Assembly: GCA_021018995.1 (NCBI GenBank)
Contig: CM037586.1
Span: 150,950,060-151,014,059, forward strand
Reading direction: 5' to 3'
Origin: Chloranthus sessilifolius
Taxonomy: Eukaryota; Streptophyta; Magnoliopsida; Chloranthales; Chloranthaceae
DNA length: 64,000 nt
Shown here: positions 22,110-34,458 of the stretch, in pieces
Position numbering within the stretch: position 1 is the stretch's first letter
Layout: every line of letters begins with the position of its first letter
Made by a program: the position numbers and the translations under genes
Notes under the pieces: generated by a model
What the model saw: only the letters and a program-made list of their open reading frames with translations
The model's database searches: none
What the model was told of the DNA's origin: nothing

Positions 22110-22190
22110 AAAATGATCTCAATCGTCTGACTCTAAGAAGTCAACGGATTTTAATGGTTTCAGTTAACTTGTAGGCACGAACAGAGGTAC

Positions 22191-22934
22191 TCTATCCTAT
22201 ATGATGGCACCTTTATTAGTTTCACTAAAAAATTAAAGGGATAATGGCCTGGCCAACTAGCCCTGACTTTGATAAACTTTTTCATTCCACGAGACATCAA
22301 AATGGTGTTTAAATAATCTTACACCATTATTTTAAGACGTGTTCTTACACCATCAAAGGGTGGTATACAATTTTGTCATGTGGCACACATATGCGAGCTA
22401 TCCAAATTGTCAAAGTGGCAATCATCATGTTATATCTGAAAAAATCATGTCCATAAGTGGTCGTGAATCATGCCGTTGATAAACTTTAATGTAGACCATT
22501 AAATTCAAAGACAATGGCTGGTATTAGAGTGCTCATATCGGATGATTAAATTCTGTTAATGAGTATTTTTAGGCACATTTCCATTTGATGTATGATCTAT
22601 TATTATAATGGTATTAAATTACCCACATTTTAAGCTATGATTGGTATAGAATCATTTAAATATGTGTTTAAATGACAGTAGAGTGGCATGCCAAAAAAAG
22701 GTCCAAAAGAGAATTCATGTATATTATGGGCATCAGTGTAATGTGGTTGTTAACTCAACCATAAAGAAGATGCCTTTGCAAGGGATTATGACCAGATCGC
22801 TTCCTTTTTTAAGGAATCAAAATGTATGAATGAATCTCAAATAATGAAAATTGAAGGTACCTGCATATAAAAAAATATAAGAATAATGAAAACTGAAAGG
22901 ACCTGTATATAATATCAGAAAAATATAGGTACCG
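22191..22934. other. Intergenic stretch with partial TIR element
   Basis: 22230-22560 carries 'gggataatggcctggcc', 'catcaaaatggtgtttaaataat' and 'tacaccatcaaag', words of the TIR-element family at 25.9 and 39.8 kb. The rest is unassigned. Confidence 0.4.
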
Positions 22935-23145
22935 CTTACACTTTATCAACATAGAATCTGTCATCCATCTCACACTGTCCTATGCTCAGTTTCAATTAGC
23001 CATTTAGCCGTTAGAAATCAGCCACGGCGTCATTTTAGAACAACGACATTTTCAATGTCTTATAAAGAGACAAAAGGCATATTATAATTATTATAATAGG
23101 TGATGCATATTCTAAATTTGAGCACTTTGTATTCTTATATGAAAA
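22935..23145 (+). repeat. Dispersed direct repeat, copy B (partner at 20700)
   Basis: Same order of words as copy A, 2.24 kb upstream, with a few insertions (for example 'ccatttagccg', 'attataattattataata'). The pair may be the remnant of a local duplication or two copies of an unrecognised repeat. Confidence 0.85.
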
Positions 23146-23439
23146 TGAGGTTGTCTATTGACGTACATAAACCTCCACATGGAGTAGCAATGGTTGATAT
23201 ACAAAATAATAATTATTATTATTATTGTTTTTAAAACAAAAAGAGCAATGCTTGGCGTTTACAATTTTGTTCAATTTATGATTTCTAGAAGAGTTGCAAT
23301 TAGGTGCCTGACCCATCCACAAAGGGCGGCACACCGGTGAGACCAACTGGTCTAATATTGGGAGACTTACAAATATTTAGGAGCATGCAATTCATAAAGT
23401 AAGTTATTGTCCTTAAACAGAGTATAATGGATGTGGGGA

Positions 23440-24085
23440 TTAAAATTGGATTTGAAATTGATGAGAAGGGGAACGCTAAGTAGAAAATTGCATACAGTCA
23501 TTGCTCAAACCCAAATATATGCAGATGAATCCCTCTAGATAGCAGCAAGATCAAGGTTATTATGGATGGATCATTCATCAATAAAGGTGCAGATAGAAGA
23601 GGCATTTTTAGAGATCATCAGGGCCATGTGTTCGAATGTTTCTTTGGGCCATCTAATCTCAATAACATCCTCAGCATTGCATTATAAGCAATTCTCCAAG
23701 CATCCGGAAATGTGAAAGATCTCAATATTATGAAGCTTACCATTGAATTTGATTCTCTTGGGGCAATTAAAATCCTCAAAGGAGATTAGGCTATTCCCTG
23801 AAAATATTCTATTCTGGTGGCTAACATTGTTCATTTGGCAAATAGGCTTGATTGCCAGTTTTCTCATGTGTGGAGGGAATGTAATAAGTGTGCGGATTAC
23901 TTGGCACATAATGGAGCTGATGCAAGTAATGTTGTCAGGTGAAGTCCTTTCAAAGTTTCTAGTCCTCTAATCTGTCTCGCTTTAAAAGATTTACATTGTA
24001 ATTTCTATCATATGTGATCTTTTTTTTGGAATAAAACATGGTAAGGGTCCCTCCAACCCCGCTTTTCTATCAAAAAATAAATAAA
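23440..24085 (+). mobile_element. LINE 3' fragment with RNase H-like domain
   Basis: The forward frame from about 23540 reads IKVIMDGSFINKGADRRG, GHVFECFFGP, then LTIEFDSLGAIKIL and the ending WRECNKCADYLAHNGA. This is the RNase H-like module (RVT_3, PF13456) found at the end of plant LINE ORF2 and related genes. Several stops interrupt it. It ends in an A-rich tail (AAAAAATAAATAAA near 24075). The frame is broken and 5'-truncated, so it is a relic. Confidence 0.8.
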
Positions 24086-24527
24086 TTCAGAAAGTATGTT
24101 TCTGACCTTCAGGGCTCAAAAATACCTGTGCGCCGCACAAGGACGGCACAATATACGGTCGACAATATTGCAACCACAAGATCATAGATTCAAGCCCAAC
24201 TTGAAAAAATAAAAAACAATACAACTAGATCAACTCACACAATCACAATTGGTTGAAATCACTTGATCAACCCATAGCAACACTAATATGATCAAATCAT
24301 GATATGGATCAATACATTGTAATATTGTATCACTATGTTCACGTTGATTTGATGGTAGTGATCACTCTGCAAGATCATGTGATTTTTCTGCTGAAATTGT
24401 TATAGCCGTCAAAACATGTGATCAAGCTCCATGATCACAACCGATGAGCGCACATGATCAAACCATAGATTCAACGCTAACAAGCGATCAACTCACATGA
24501 TTGAAACCGATGAACTAATAGAAACAA
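24086..24527. other. Intergenic stretch rich in TGATCA words
   Basis: Many TGATCA/ATGATCA words occur (for example near 24229, 24290 and 24415). On the minus strand 'gggcttgaatctatgatc' near 24180 is tRNA-like. No gene. Confidence 0.4.
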
Positions 24528-24541
24528 CACTAATCATGATC

Positions 24542-24691
24542 TTTTTTTTTTAATGATAACTTAGGGTATCGGAAGCTTAAGCTTGGACTAGTTCCTAAGG
24601 GATGCCCTTGCCTCCTTCATGCCACGGGTATTTCATTGATTACATGCTTACGGGGCATCCTGTTATTATAGAAGAGGAGTCAGTACTCAAA
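24542..24691 (-). mobile_element. 150-bp retroposon with long target duplication
   Basis: A poly(T) at the left end (poly(A) on the minus strand) and a 14-bp flanking duplication CACTAATCATGATC / CACTGATCATGATC (24528-24541 and 24692-24705, one mismatch) show an LINE-mediated insertion on the minus strand. The body is not one I recognise. It may be a truncated LINE 3' end or a SINE. Confidence 0.8.
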
Positions 24692-24945
24692 CACTGATCA
24701 TGATCAACCCAACATAAGGATCAACACAATTTATATACTATATATGATCTCCTACTTGTAATCTGCAGCCTCTAAATCAAGGCTTCTGATGAGGGCTTGG
24801 CCGAGAAAATGACCTCAATTTACTATTCACCGCATAAACTGTAAGGTTGCTAAATTGCAAATGGTTAGAGTTAAATGTTATATGGTTTCAATTATTCTAA
24901 GAGGGGAAAATAGGTTTTCAGTAAGATACACCCACTCTCGTTTGC

Positions 24946-25171
24946 GGAATGGTGTGACTATTTGCATTTTTATGGTTAGTGGGCAAGGATAAAAAATTCT
25001 GATTTTATTTCAGTTTCAGGCTGAATCGAAACCGAAATTTTGGGCTGAAACGAAAATCGGAATGATGTGACTATTTGCATTTTTATGGTTAGTGGGCAAG
25101 AATAAAAAATTCGGATTTCATTTCAGTTTCGGGCTGAATAGAAACCGAAATTTACCAAAATTATAGGTTTT
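24946..25171 (+). repeat. 113-bp tandem duplication
   Basis: 'ggaatggtgtgactatttgc' at 24946 recurs as 'ggaatgatgtgactatttgc' at 25059. The copies stay similar through 'ttagtgggcaag' and 'aaaaaattc'. Confidence 0.9.
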
Positions 25172-25323
25172 CGTTTTGGTTTCAGTGAGAACCGAAACCG
25201 AAACATTTCGGCCGAAATCTAGAATGGGTAAAATGTGATTCATGTTATACTTATGGATAGTGGGTATCATATCTAGAATCGGGAAAATGTGAGACTGATA
25301 TGCTAGAAACCCAAAATAAAAAA
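25172..25323. other. GAAACCGAAA-rich stretch
   Basis: Short inverted words (CCGAAACCGAAAC, CGGTTTC) continue from the tandem duplication. 'tctagaatggg'/'tctagaatcggg' is repeated. Confidence 0.4.
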
Positions 25324-25716
25324 GGTACCTCTATTTGCACCCACCCAATCTCTTAAGAGCACACTGTCAAAAATCATTGATTGCTTTGAATCAGACAATG
25401 AATAGTGGTTTTGTCTCAATCTTCCATATAATGGATAGTGAGATTATAGACATATCATAAGACGGTTAGATTTAAATTCCACACGGCACACATCCCAAAA
25501 AGTAATCCAAGAATCATGTTTGATGTATGCCAATGATCATACTAACTGTGTGGCATGTGTGCCACTTGGGATCTAAATCGGATTGCCTGATGATATGCTT
25601 ATAATCTCAAAATCAGTTGTGTAGATGACTGAGATAAATAATGATTTCTATTATCAGATTCAAAGCAGTCAATGATTGTTATTGTTGGCACCTTTAGAGT
25701 TTTGGTGGGTGCAAAT
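25324..25716. mobile_element. Mutator-type MITE with long inverted arms
   Basis: The left arm ('ctatttgcacccaccca', then 'aaatcattgattgctttgaatca') is inverted at the right ('tcaaagcagtcaatgatt', then 'ggtgggtgcaaat'). The centre is palindromic too ('gtggcatgtgtgccac'). The family words match the other MITEs. The target duplication is not clear. Confidence 0.75.
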
Positions 25717-25860
25717 AAAAAATGCCAACACGCTTGTTACGCGTGGGAGCGCAATATCAGAATATAGTTCATCCCATCTATCACGTGAATCGCATTATAT
25801 ATTTGAGAAAAGGCGGGCTCTCTTTTCTACTTGTTTTCTCACTTTTTATCTTGTTTTATA

Positions 25861-26316
25861 GGGCGGGGTTCTCCTGACCCTCATTTAAACACCAAAATGA
25901 TATATTTAAATGATATCTTACGCTATCATCAATTTAAGATGTTGGTGACTTATATCATCAAAGTGATAGATTATAAATCATAGATGGAACTACAACAAGC
26001 CTACATATGATATTTTAGGAAGATTTATACCATCCAATTTATTGATTATAATATTAATTGTTGTTTTTAGTTTTGAAAAATGATATTAAAACTCACCAAT
26101 CAAAAAGTTTAGATTGACTTATAAACATGTTTATGTAATAATGATGGATTATCATTTGGACAATTTAGATTAGTCATAAATATACATCACATGATAATAT
26201 GGCAAGATGATAAATTATATTTCAATGTTGTAAGATAAAAAGGAATAATTTTTTAAAGGTATAATATTTTTTAAATATCATTTTAGTGTTTAAATATCGG
26301 TCACAAGCATTATCCC
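25861..26316. mobile_element. TIR element (GGG…CATTTAAACACCAAAATG arms), class uncertain
   Basis: The left end GGGCGGGGTTCTCC with CATTTAAACACCAAAATG is inverted at the right (CATTTTAGTGTTTAAATA … GCATTATCCC). The arms are ~45 bp. A related copy lies at 39.8 kb. I found no matching target duplication. It could be a non-autonomous Mutator element. Confidence 0.6.
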
Positions 26317-26915
26317 TTAAGAAAATAATGGCAAACTGAATTTAATCAATGGTTACTTAAGAAATTATACTAAATAATTAAGTATTTAATATTATTTTCA
26401 AATGTGACTATTCTCACGGACATCATAAGATTATCAAGTATATGTAATAAAAAACTGAATCGTATCAAGAGCGGAGTTTCATGTATTTTGAAGGTCCTGA
26501 TACGTGTGGATATCAGCTTTTTACATGATTGATGGGTAAAAAATTCTTTATAAGCTTTACAATTTTATGACGCAGGGGACCACCCATTAAATGTGTATTA
26601 TGTTTTGGGCACCAACATCATGAGATTATAAGCTCATAAATATTATCATAAGCCTTATTAGAAAAAAAAAATACTATCATAAGCTGCATGCACGTATTTT
26701 AAAAGCTGTGACATGAGTGGCTGCTAGCTTATGACGAGGTTTGATGGGCAATACTGTAAAAGGGTCTTGGAAACGCTTGACATGTCAGATGCCCATAAGC
26801 CCTACGAAATACTAATGGGCAATGTTATACTTTTCAAAGGTAAAAAGGGTACATTTGCAACAGTGACAGTGTAATCTCACCCCATTTGATACATGATGTA
26901 ACAGGTGTTTACAAG
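26317..26915. other. Intergenic AT-rich stretch
   Basis: Nothing supported apart from short AT-rich words. The left target duplication of the MULE is at 26916-26925. Confidence 0.5.
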
Positions 26916-27056
26916 TATTTTTATAGGAAATTTGTATTTTCGGCCTTATAATTTTACTTATTTATAAAAACGCTCCTATAGTTTTAATCTTTATGCAAAA
27001 GGCCAGCTCCAAGCTAAGTCGTTTTCACATCAGCACCAATTAACTTTTATATTTCC

Positions 27057-27061
<5 letters not shown>

Positions 27062-27090
<29 letters not shown>
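27062..27090. repeat. (AT)n microsatellite in the MULE
   Basis: 29 bp of alternating T and A just inside the left terminal repeat. Confidence 0.95.
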
Positions 27091-27093
<3 letters not shown>

Positions 27094-27248
27094 TATTCTT
27101 TTATATTTTTTATTATCATTTTCTGTAATCTGTTTTCCTTATAACAGGTTAGACCACACTGTATCCCTGCAACAATAACGAGCCTGATAAGATAGCTTTT
27201 TTATAATAGATATAAAAAACTTACAGATAACGTAAGAATGAATATATC

Positions 27249-27327
27249 CATTACCTTAAGGTAGCGACCGCTAACATAAGGTAGCGGTCGCTACCTTAAG
27301 ATAGCGATCCACTACTTTATGTTAGTG
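27249..27327. repeat. Palindrome array 1 of the MULE (4 units)
   Basis: Four 18-bp near-palindromes of the type CGCTATCTTAAGATAGCG start at 27249, 27269, 27289 and 27310, a step of 20, 20 and 21 bp. The array begins ~212 bp inside the left terminal repeat, mirroring array 3 on the right. Confidence 0.9.
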
Positions 27328-27690
27328 ATCCACCCAATATTAGTAAATAAATTAAGTATGACATTTTTTACGTTTTAATTTTCATTATTTTTTATATTTT
27401 ATGTTGAAATTGATAGTGTCTGTGTCAGCGATATTACTTACAACGGTAGACATTGGAAGATTGTCGTTATTACAGAGAAGATATCATTTGATCAATTTAC
27501 GCAGAAAAATGTACAATGTAAGTAGGACTCAACCGGGAGAACATTCAATTGTACTATCGGTTTCTTTGCACATAGGAAAGGAGTTGGTATTTGTCGAATT
27601 GTCGGACTCCGATGATCTTGCGAACTTATTTAGAGCATATCGTATTAGTGATGGTGTGATAAATGTTTAGATCGAAAAATCCTTGGCCAC

Positions 27691-29076
27691 TGATGAGTAG
27701 TGAAATATGATGATATTTCACCCCTAGATACTTATATTTAGCTATCCGATGAAGGCTATCTGATAAGAATTATTAGATTTGAAGTGTTTCAGGTAAATAC
27801 AAGCCAAGTGCAGAAAACAGCCCAAGAATTCTAAAAATAATGTCAAAACACTGTAACTTTGGGTCATCGAGAACTTGGTACAACTTACAGATCAATTTGG
27901 ACCTTCAAAATGCCCGAATTATGAAATTGTCAAAACATAAAAGTTGTAGAGCTTTCTGTCAGCTTTCCAACGGCGTACGAATCGCCTCCATCCGAGTTCG
28001 GGACAGAAAGTTATGGCCAAAATACTGAAGCAGTGTCTGATATAAAGTTCGGCGGGAATTCACGAAAATCTGGGAGGTCGATGCATCGACCCTATTGGGT
28101 CAATTAATCGACCCTAAATTTTCGAGTTGGAACACCTCTGCGGCTGGGAAACTTCGACTCTATTTAAAGCGGATCAAACACTTCGAAAAGAGGGCAAGAA
28201 TTAGAGATAGGAATTAGAGGGAGGAATTAGAGATAGATAATTAGAGAGTTAGTTTTAGCTTTTCTTTTTTTAGAGTTTTTGGAGAGAATTTTTTAGAAGA
28301 TTATTATTCATTATTATTATTTTTGGTTTTAGACTCCTCTGGGCATCTTTTTAAAAGTTCTTCTTTTCTCCTTCTTCTAGGGATTGATTTGGGTAGATTG
28401 TACTTAGGATTTGCACTGTCTTTCTTTTACATTCATAGATTGTATTTAGGAAAAGACATTGTAACCAAAGATTTTTGGAAGAAATAAAAAGAGGAATGGC
28501 TTTGAATGAACAAGGAGATCATACACCAAAGATGAGCGGCTAAATCAGTAGATCGGGAAAGATGCGATCCCCAGATAAGTACTCATATTTATGATTAATA
28601 CCATAGTCTAATGTTTTTATTGTTTTGATCTACACATCACGAGATACGCTATGCTTCTTAATGACTCATACCGCAATGATAGGCTGAGTCATTATTTTTA
28701 GATAGGGTATGCCGGATTGATGATCATACTTTATTTCAAATCATTTTTATGAATGAATGATGGTGATGGTGTGAATGATTCCTTAATGAAAGGGGGGTAC
28801 AAATCTGGGGTAGCATATTTCTTGATCTTATTTAAATATTATTCTTAGATTCATCAGTAATTAGTTGTTTAGATTAATTTATTTTTCTTGCATTTAGAAA
28901 AAGTGATAAATTTTTGGTTAAATTGAATCTGCCCCTTGGTACTTCCTTGGGGACGTTTTTAAATCTCTGAAAGAATTAATTAAAATTCAAGATTTCCCTG
29001 TGGGTTCGACACCTTTGTTCTTGCCATACTGCAATAGATCTTGTGCACTTGCAAGGGTTACACTTAAAATCGATCA
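27691..29076 (+). mobile_element. Solo LTR (1386 bp) inserted in the MULE transposase
   Basis: Starts TGATGAGTAG and ends AAAATCGATCA. It is flanked by a perfect 5-bp duplication GCCAC (27686-27690, 29077-29081). Removing it makes the surrounding frame continuous. The body has typical long plant-gypsy LTR words ('cctgtgggttcgacacc', 'gtgcacttgcaagggtta') near the 3' end. A palindrome GGTCGATGCATCGACC lies at 28077-28092. Internal coding and the second LTR are gone, consistent with LTR-LTR recombination. Confidence 0.93.
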
Positions 29077-30688
29077 GCCACTCCCATCACGAAAATTTTA
29101 TCGTCTTTCGAAGCATTTCAACAATTCTAGCAGGAAACAAACGAAGATAATAAAAAAATTAAGAAAAACGTTAGATTAAGAGATGATGATGGTGTGGAAT
29201 CAGAACATTCAATTAAAAATCAAAGAATACGGTTTGAAGATGAGAACTTCGCTACATCGATGATAGTCGACGATGATAGAAATATGAATATAAGATTTTG
29301 CTCATATCGTAGGCCATTAGAGCAAAACTCTTCCGACATTCTAGTGGGAGAAGGTGATGAGGATCATGGATATTGTCCTCAACTAAATCCGATGCATGAT
29401 ACATGTCGATTAACTTTGAATCAATAAAAAATACATTCGATTGAAATCAGTAAGAAACATGTTTAGGAGGCCTTAGTCCATACCAATGGGATTCTGAACC
29501 AATAGCTTCGGAGCCAACGGTAATCGAGGCCACAACACAAGAGCCTATCGTACCCCAAACATCCCGACCTCGGCAAACCGCTACCGAAATAACTGCATCT
29601 CAACCAACCGTACCTCGACGGACTCAATCCCAAACACGTAATAATCATTCAGTCGATAACGGTGATAGTGATCCTAAAAATATTGAAACACCTTCGCGTG
29701 TTGATACTAATATGAGAATTGATCAACCTTTGGTGGACGAAGACTATGATTTTAATAACTCAGAGGGTGAGTATATGGATTCAGATGATGAGGAACTGTA
29801 TGAAGGGAGGCCATTAATTGTTGGTCAGGCATTCAAAAATAAAAAATCCTTTCAAAAAGCTTTTAAAAAGTTTATCATGTCAGATGATTTTCAAATTAAA
29901 CTAATAAAAATTAGTCCTCTTCAAGTTATGGCGAGGTGTGTTGAAATAGGGTGTGTTTAGCGAATACACGCATCAAAACTAGTGGGTGTGGACACGTTTG
30001 TCGTGAAGACTTTTCGTTCGAAACATACGTGCAAAATGCCATCTTTCGGAAGAAGACATCGTCAGTGTACGACATCGCGGATAGCTTCTTTCGCGAGGAA
30101 TAAATTATTAAAAGGCTTTAACGAGGGTCCTGCTTCAATAATTTTTTATATTTAAAAAAAATATGGTGTAACAATAGGTTACTAGAAAGCATAGAGAGGA
30201 AAAGAAATGGCGTTGAATGATATCCGAGGTAGCTGAAATGAGCAATTTAAGATGTAACCGTCCTATGTAGCCAAATTACAGTGGGTCGATCCAGACGTAC
30301 AGACCGAATTGTGTTGCAAGTCTGATAATGCCTTTCAGAGGTTCTTCGTGACATTTAGACCTTACATTATGAGCTTTCGTAATATTTTACGAAAAATAAT
30401 TGCGGTATATGAGACGCATTTACGTCAACGATACAAAGAGGTGTTGTTAATAGCTATGGGGATAGACGGGAATAAACATTTATTCCCTATAGTGTTCAGC
30501 GTTGTACCCAAAGAAAATGAAGATCATTGGACATAGTTTCTTAATCTATTAGAGAGTCGCATAATCAGGTGGTTTGAATAGCATTTTGTATTGATATCAG
30601 ACCGACAGAAGGGGTTGATGGAAGCTGTGCATAATATTTTTTTGAATGCCTTTTACAACTACTGTATGCGACACCTAACTTTGAAACT

Positions 30689-30722
30689 TATATATATATA
30701 TATATATATACATATATATATA
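30689..30722. repeat. (AT)n run in the MULE
   Basis: About 34 bp of (TA)n, interrupted once by C, inserted in the transposase reading frame. Confidence 0.95.
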
Positions 30723-31705
30723 AGGATATAATTTCCCGATCGCTGTTCTGGGTTGCTACCCATGCATTCTCGGAGGTAAAATTTTTAAAAAAAAATTATG
30801 AAAAATAGAGGACAATGCCCCCTCATAATGTATAACATGGATTAAAGCAGTCGGTAACCAATTCTGGGCGCGCGCATATTTTCCAGAAAAACGTTATGAT
30901 ATGCTGACAACAAATATAGCTCAAAGTATTAATAGTGTGTTGAATATAGTCAAGGAGGAACCGATCGTGACAATGCTAAAAACCATTCGCACGAAAGTAA
31001 TCGAATTTTACCTTCGACTGCAGGATGAAGGAAATAAAATGACACACGTGTTGACACCGATGGCGGAAGATCATATAACACGAAATTCAGGGTGGGCCCG
31101 TTGAAAGAGCATTGTTCCCTATGGTTGCGATACATTTCAAGTTAAACGGGGGCAATACACTCACAGTGTCAATCTAGATAAATGAACATGCACATGCAGA
31201 CGTTGGGCTATCTTTGGATTATCATGTTTTCATGCAATCGCTGCATTATCACTCAGGAACAGGGATAAAGAGATTCCTTATTTTTGTGAGTATTAGTTTT
31301 TCAGTGCCTTATTTATGAAAACTTATAAATAATACTTTATTTCGACTGTTGATAAGCGCCAATGGACCGCTCTAAGGGAAGACATCGAGGTTTTACCTCC
31401 GCACAAGATACGTCAAGCCGGTCGCTCAAAGAAAAGGAGGATAAAATCTAAAAGCGAAGTTCGACCACTACGGTGTAAAAATTGTAACGAATACGAATAT
31501 AACCACCACTCATATAAATTTGTAAGAATATAAAACCTATTTCTTAATTTGTAACTTACAAAAATGATATTGTTACATCATTGCAGTCCACTAAGGTATC
31601 TTCCAACAATAGCAAAAAATATAAAAAAATTCACACAAGAATATACATTCATTATTTCAAACTTTTTACAAAATATATAAAAATATATAAGTGAAAGAAA
31701 AATAA

Positions 31706-34458
31706 TTAATTAGTTATTTTTCCAAACGTGGACAATAAATGTCCAATTTCGGCTCGAAATTGTGGCATGTCTTTCTCTTCGAAATCTATTGTCCGTCGCT
31801 CGGAAAAGTACTTAATATACTTCAATACTAAAATATCACAGTCCTAATCGTTGTGTTGGCGGGAAAGATCAAGATTGTCCATCACCGTTAGCTGTCACGA
31901 TTGATCGAGAGTAGAAGTAAATCCGACAGCGTGAAGAAGTCAAGGCAGGTGATGCAACAAACTTTCTTTGTGCGCTTTGAACTTTCTTGAACACTCTCGA
32001 TCGATTGGGTCTATCAGCTTCACAACGCGGTCCACTACGGACATAATAGCTAATGCCCAATGGCTATGTTTCTGGCTATGCAATGGAAAATAAATCTGTG
32101 TGCAATCGGAGATCTAATTAGTACTGTGTTAATTAAGAAATATAATAAGTGTTAATATAATTTTAAAAAAAACTTACCGTCCCACAATCGACAGCATCAA
32201 TACCACGTGTCGTACTCCTAAGTAGGGTCTCAAGCGGCTTACAGTCGTAACGAACCTGCCACCTGTCACAGTACGCCTCCCATCTATCTAAGTCGTTGAG
32301 TGGTCCTAGATTTTCATCACGAATAAATTCAACAAATTTTGAGTGGTCCGTTATAATCAGGGTCTGAAATTGATCATTAGAATAACTTATTAATTGAAAA
32401 GCGTGAATGACGTAAATAACTAAAGGTAGATAAATAAATAAAATAATAAAGAAAAAAAATAATACCAGGGTCGAGGCCAATGCAAACCAGCTCTTGTCCG
32501 CCATTTCCGTAAATATAGAGTTATTCTTACTCTTTAAGACTTTGAAGTACGCGTCCATCATTTCATTGTCAAGCCACAACCTTTCCTTGAGGACCCTTAA
32601 ATGCCCTATAGTGACGTGAATACCAGAGATAGTATTGACGAGCGCAGAATCTGCCTTTTCAGGTCGGTTTCGCATACTGATCATAAATTTATATTTCATG
32701 GACTGTGGTTGAACCTCTTCTTTTTTTACGATGACCACTCTGGGTTACTGGAGCATCAACCACTGGGTCGACCGGCGATTGGAGGGCACGGAGATGAGAG
32801 GAAGAAGGTTGTGGTGTAGAGGGTTGAGGGCAGAAGACTTAAGTACAAAGGGCTCAGGGGGTTGAGAAGAAGGTGATTCTAATACATAGGGCTCAGGGGC
32901 AGGGTGATGAGAGGCAGGGGATTTGGGGGTAACAAAAGTTTCAAAGAGCACCGAAGAAAGTATTTCATCCTATATAAGTACAAAAAAAATCATTTAAACT
33001 AAGTTAATACAATACATATCGATCCGCTATCTTAAAATAGCTTATCGCTATCTTAAGTTAGCGGTTTGCTATCTTAAGCTATCTAGTTAAATTTAAGATA
33101 GCGATACGCTATTGTCTTAAAATAATGATCTGAAAAAAAAAAATTAATGATCTTAAAATAATGATCAATTAAGTTAGTATATACCATAGATAAATGAGAT
33201 TTTCCTGTCTGAAGATCGTTCCTCATGGCAATATTTTTGCTCTTCAAGTAGGCTGCTTGATCTTCTAGAGACCCTACTTGCGCCTATAGGGTCTTCTTGT
33301 CTCTTCCGAGTTGTTCAATTTGATTGCATGTCCTTTTCAATCAAAGAAAGCACGATTGAAATCGCCTTTCATTTCTTTAACTGCAATCCGAAAAGACGAA
33401 CACTCTTTTTGAAACTCCATTACTTCATTTATAAGTTGGGAATGCCTAGCCGGCTGTTATCTGGTTGGTTGCTGCCTACTTTCCGATTGTTTCCCCTTTG
33501 ATTTTCTTTGGTGACGTAAAACGACCTCATACTCGTCATTATCGTCACTATCATCATTGTCATCATCCTTATTATAATCATCGTATAGCTCCTTCACTCT
33601 TTTTTAGGACGAGTATTCCCCTTTTTGGGTCAAGTGTTCACTTTCCTATTCTCTTTTCATCTCTCTTTATCTGAAGAAGAGTCGAACTGATCGATATTGT
33701 AATTCGTGTTTCTCAACAGCGAGGTTGACGATGACCGGAGAATTATGAATTTTTTCTCGATAATAATTTGGAGTCCGACTGAATTTCAGTACTTCCTATT
33801 TCATTAGCCTAGAAAATAGATTTTTCAGTTGAGTGCGAGGGGGGTCGACTCCTGAAAAGTGCTCCAACGCCCAAATCTGTAAGGCGATTATACACCCGTA
33901 AATGTTATATTGCCCTTTTAGCGATATTTTTGCCGCTTCTCTTCTGACTATTGCTTTAGATATGCAGTCAACTAAATTTTTGTAAACTATCAACGCCCAC
34001 GGATATTCATTGAAATCTTCGAAGTTATTGACTAAGTTCAAGTATTTACTATCCACTTTCTGGTATGTGTCCGGAAGTAAGAACGAGCATATTTGAAACA
34101 ATAATGATAATTTTAAAAATTCATCATTGAAAAGCTGGACACTATCAACAATTTCTTCAATATGAGCCCTTTTAGCCGGCAGTCCCTGGAAGAATTTGTA
34201 TCGAATGATTTCTCCCTTTGTTATAGCAACATGTTTAGACTCAATTTCTGTTAATATATTAAGACCTAAACTCAATGATATATCGCCCTTCTGCAGAACT
34301 ATTTTGGTGTTTTTCACCTTAATCATGTTATCTTTAACCCAAAAGCTTAAAATCGCATCAACGAAGTCTCCAATAAAGACTAATTTCTCAGAAATACTAA
34401 ATAGATGACCAAAAATTGATTCATCTAGTATCCTCTTCCTCTCTTCGTTGTAATGCAA
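31706..34458 (-). pseudogene. DUF1985 plus Ulp1-like cysteine protease gene of the MULE (broken)
   Basis: The minus-strand frame 34458-33796 begins MHYNEERKRILDES. It contains IFGHLFSISEKLVFIGDF, EDFNEYPWALIVYKNLV and GCIIALQIWALEHFSG, the DUF1985 pattern. A proline-rich linker (PEPYVLESPSSQPPEPF) lies near 32850. Then WLDNEMMDAYFKVL (about 32550) opens the Ulp1/C48 peptidase domain. A 102-bp GT-AG intron is at 32364-32465. The catalytic elements follow in order: His in HWALAI (32060-32062), Asp in KLIDPIDR, Gln and Cys in RQHND*DCDIL, where * is an in-frame stop. Two TGA stops precede it. C48 enzymes remove SUMO-like modifiers; the role in MULEs is unknown. This copy is inactive. Confidence 0.87.
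33025..33120. repeat. Palindrome array 2 of the MULE (4 units)
   Basis: 18-bp units of the type CGCTATCTTAAGTTAGCG start at 33025, 33046 and 33067, a step of exactly 21 bp with 3-bp spacers. A fourth, shorter unit (TAAATTTAAGATAGCG) starts at 33088. It lies in a non-coding part of the DUF1985/Ulp1 gene. Confidence 0.88.

Larger units (their letters stand above)
21246..22190. mobile_element. Mutator-type MITE interrupted by two later insertions
   Basis: The outer arms match in inverted orientation: left 'tctctattcatgcctaca' against right 'tgtaggcacgaacagaggt'. The inner family words ('atcggatgattgagat', 'caatcttctacacaacag') pair with 'atggtctcaagatccgttgtgtagaagattgg' and 'tgatctcaatcgtctga'. 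A CACTA-type MITE and a solo LTR split it into three parts. I could not find its own target duplication. Confidence 0.7.
27401..31533 (+). pseudogene. MuDR-type transposase (broken, split by a solo LTR)
   Basis: An N-terminal region (27401-27670) is followed, across the inserted LTR, by an acidic segment. At ~29790-29950 VGQAFKNKKSFQKAFKKF resembles the MuDR DNA-binding domain (PF03108). The catalytic domain (PF10551) at 30309-30690 has the frame AFQRFFVTFRP, YKEVLLIAMGIDGNKHLFP, then FSVVPKENEDHW and SDRQKGLMEAV. The SWIM zinc finger (CTCRRW…GLSCFHAIAAL) is at ~31190-31250. A knuckle-like CKNCNEYEYNHHSY lies near 31470, missing its last ligand. At least six in-frame stops occur, for example where Trp is expected at 30534-30536. 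Two GT-AG introns are possible but not fixed. Its role would be to cut and rejoin the element ends. Confidence 0.88.
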
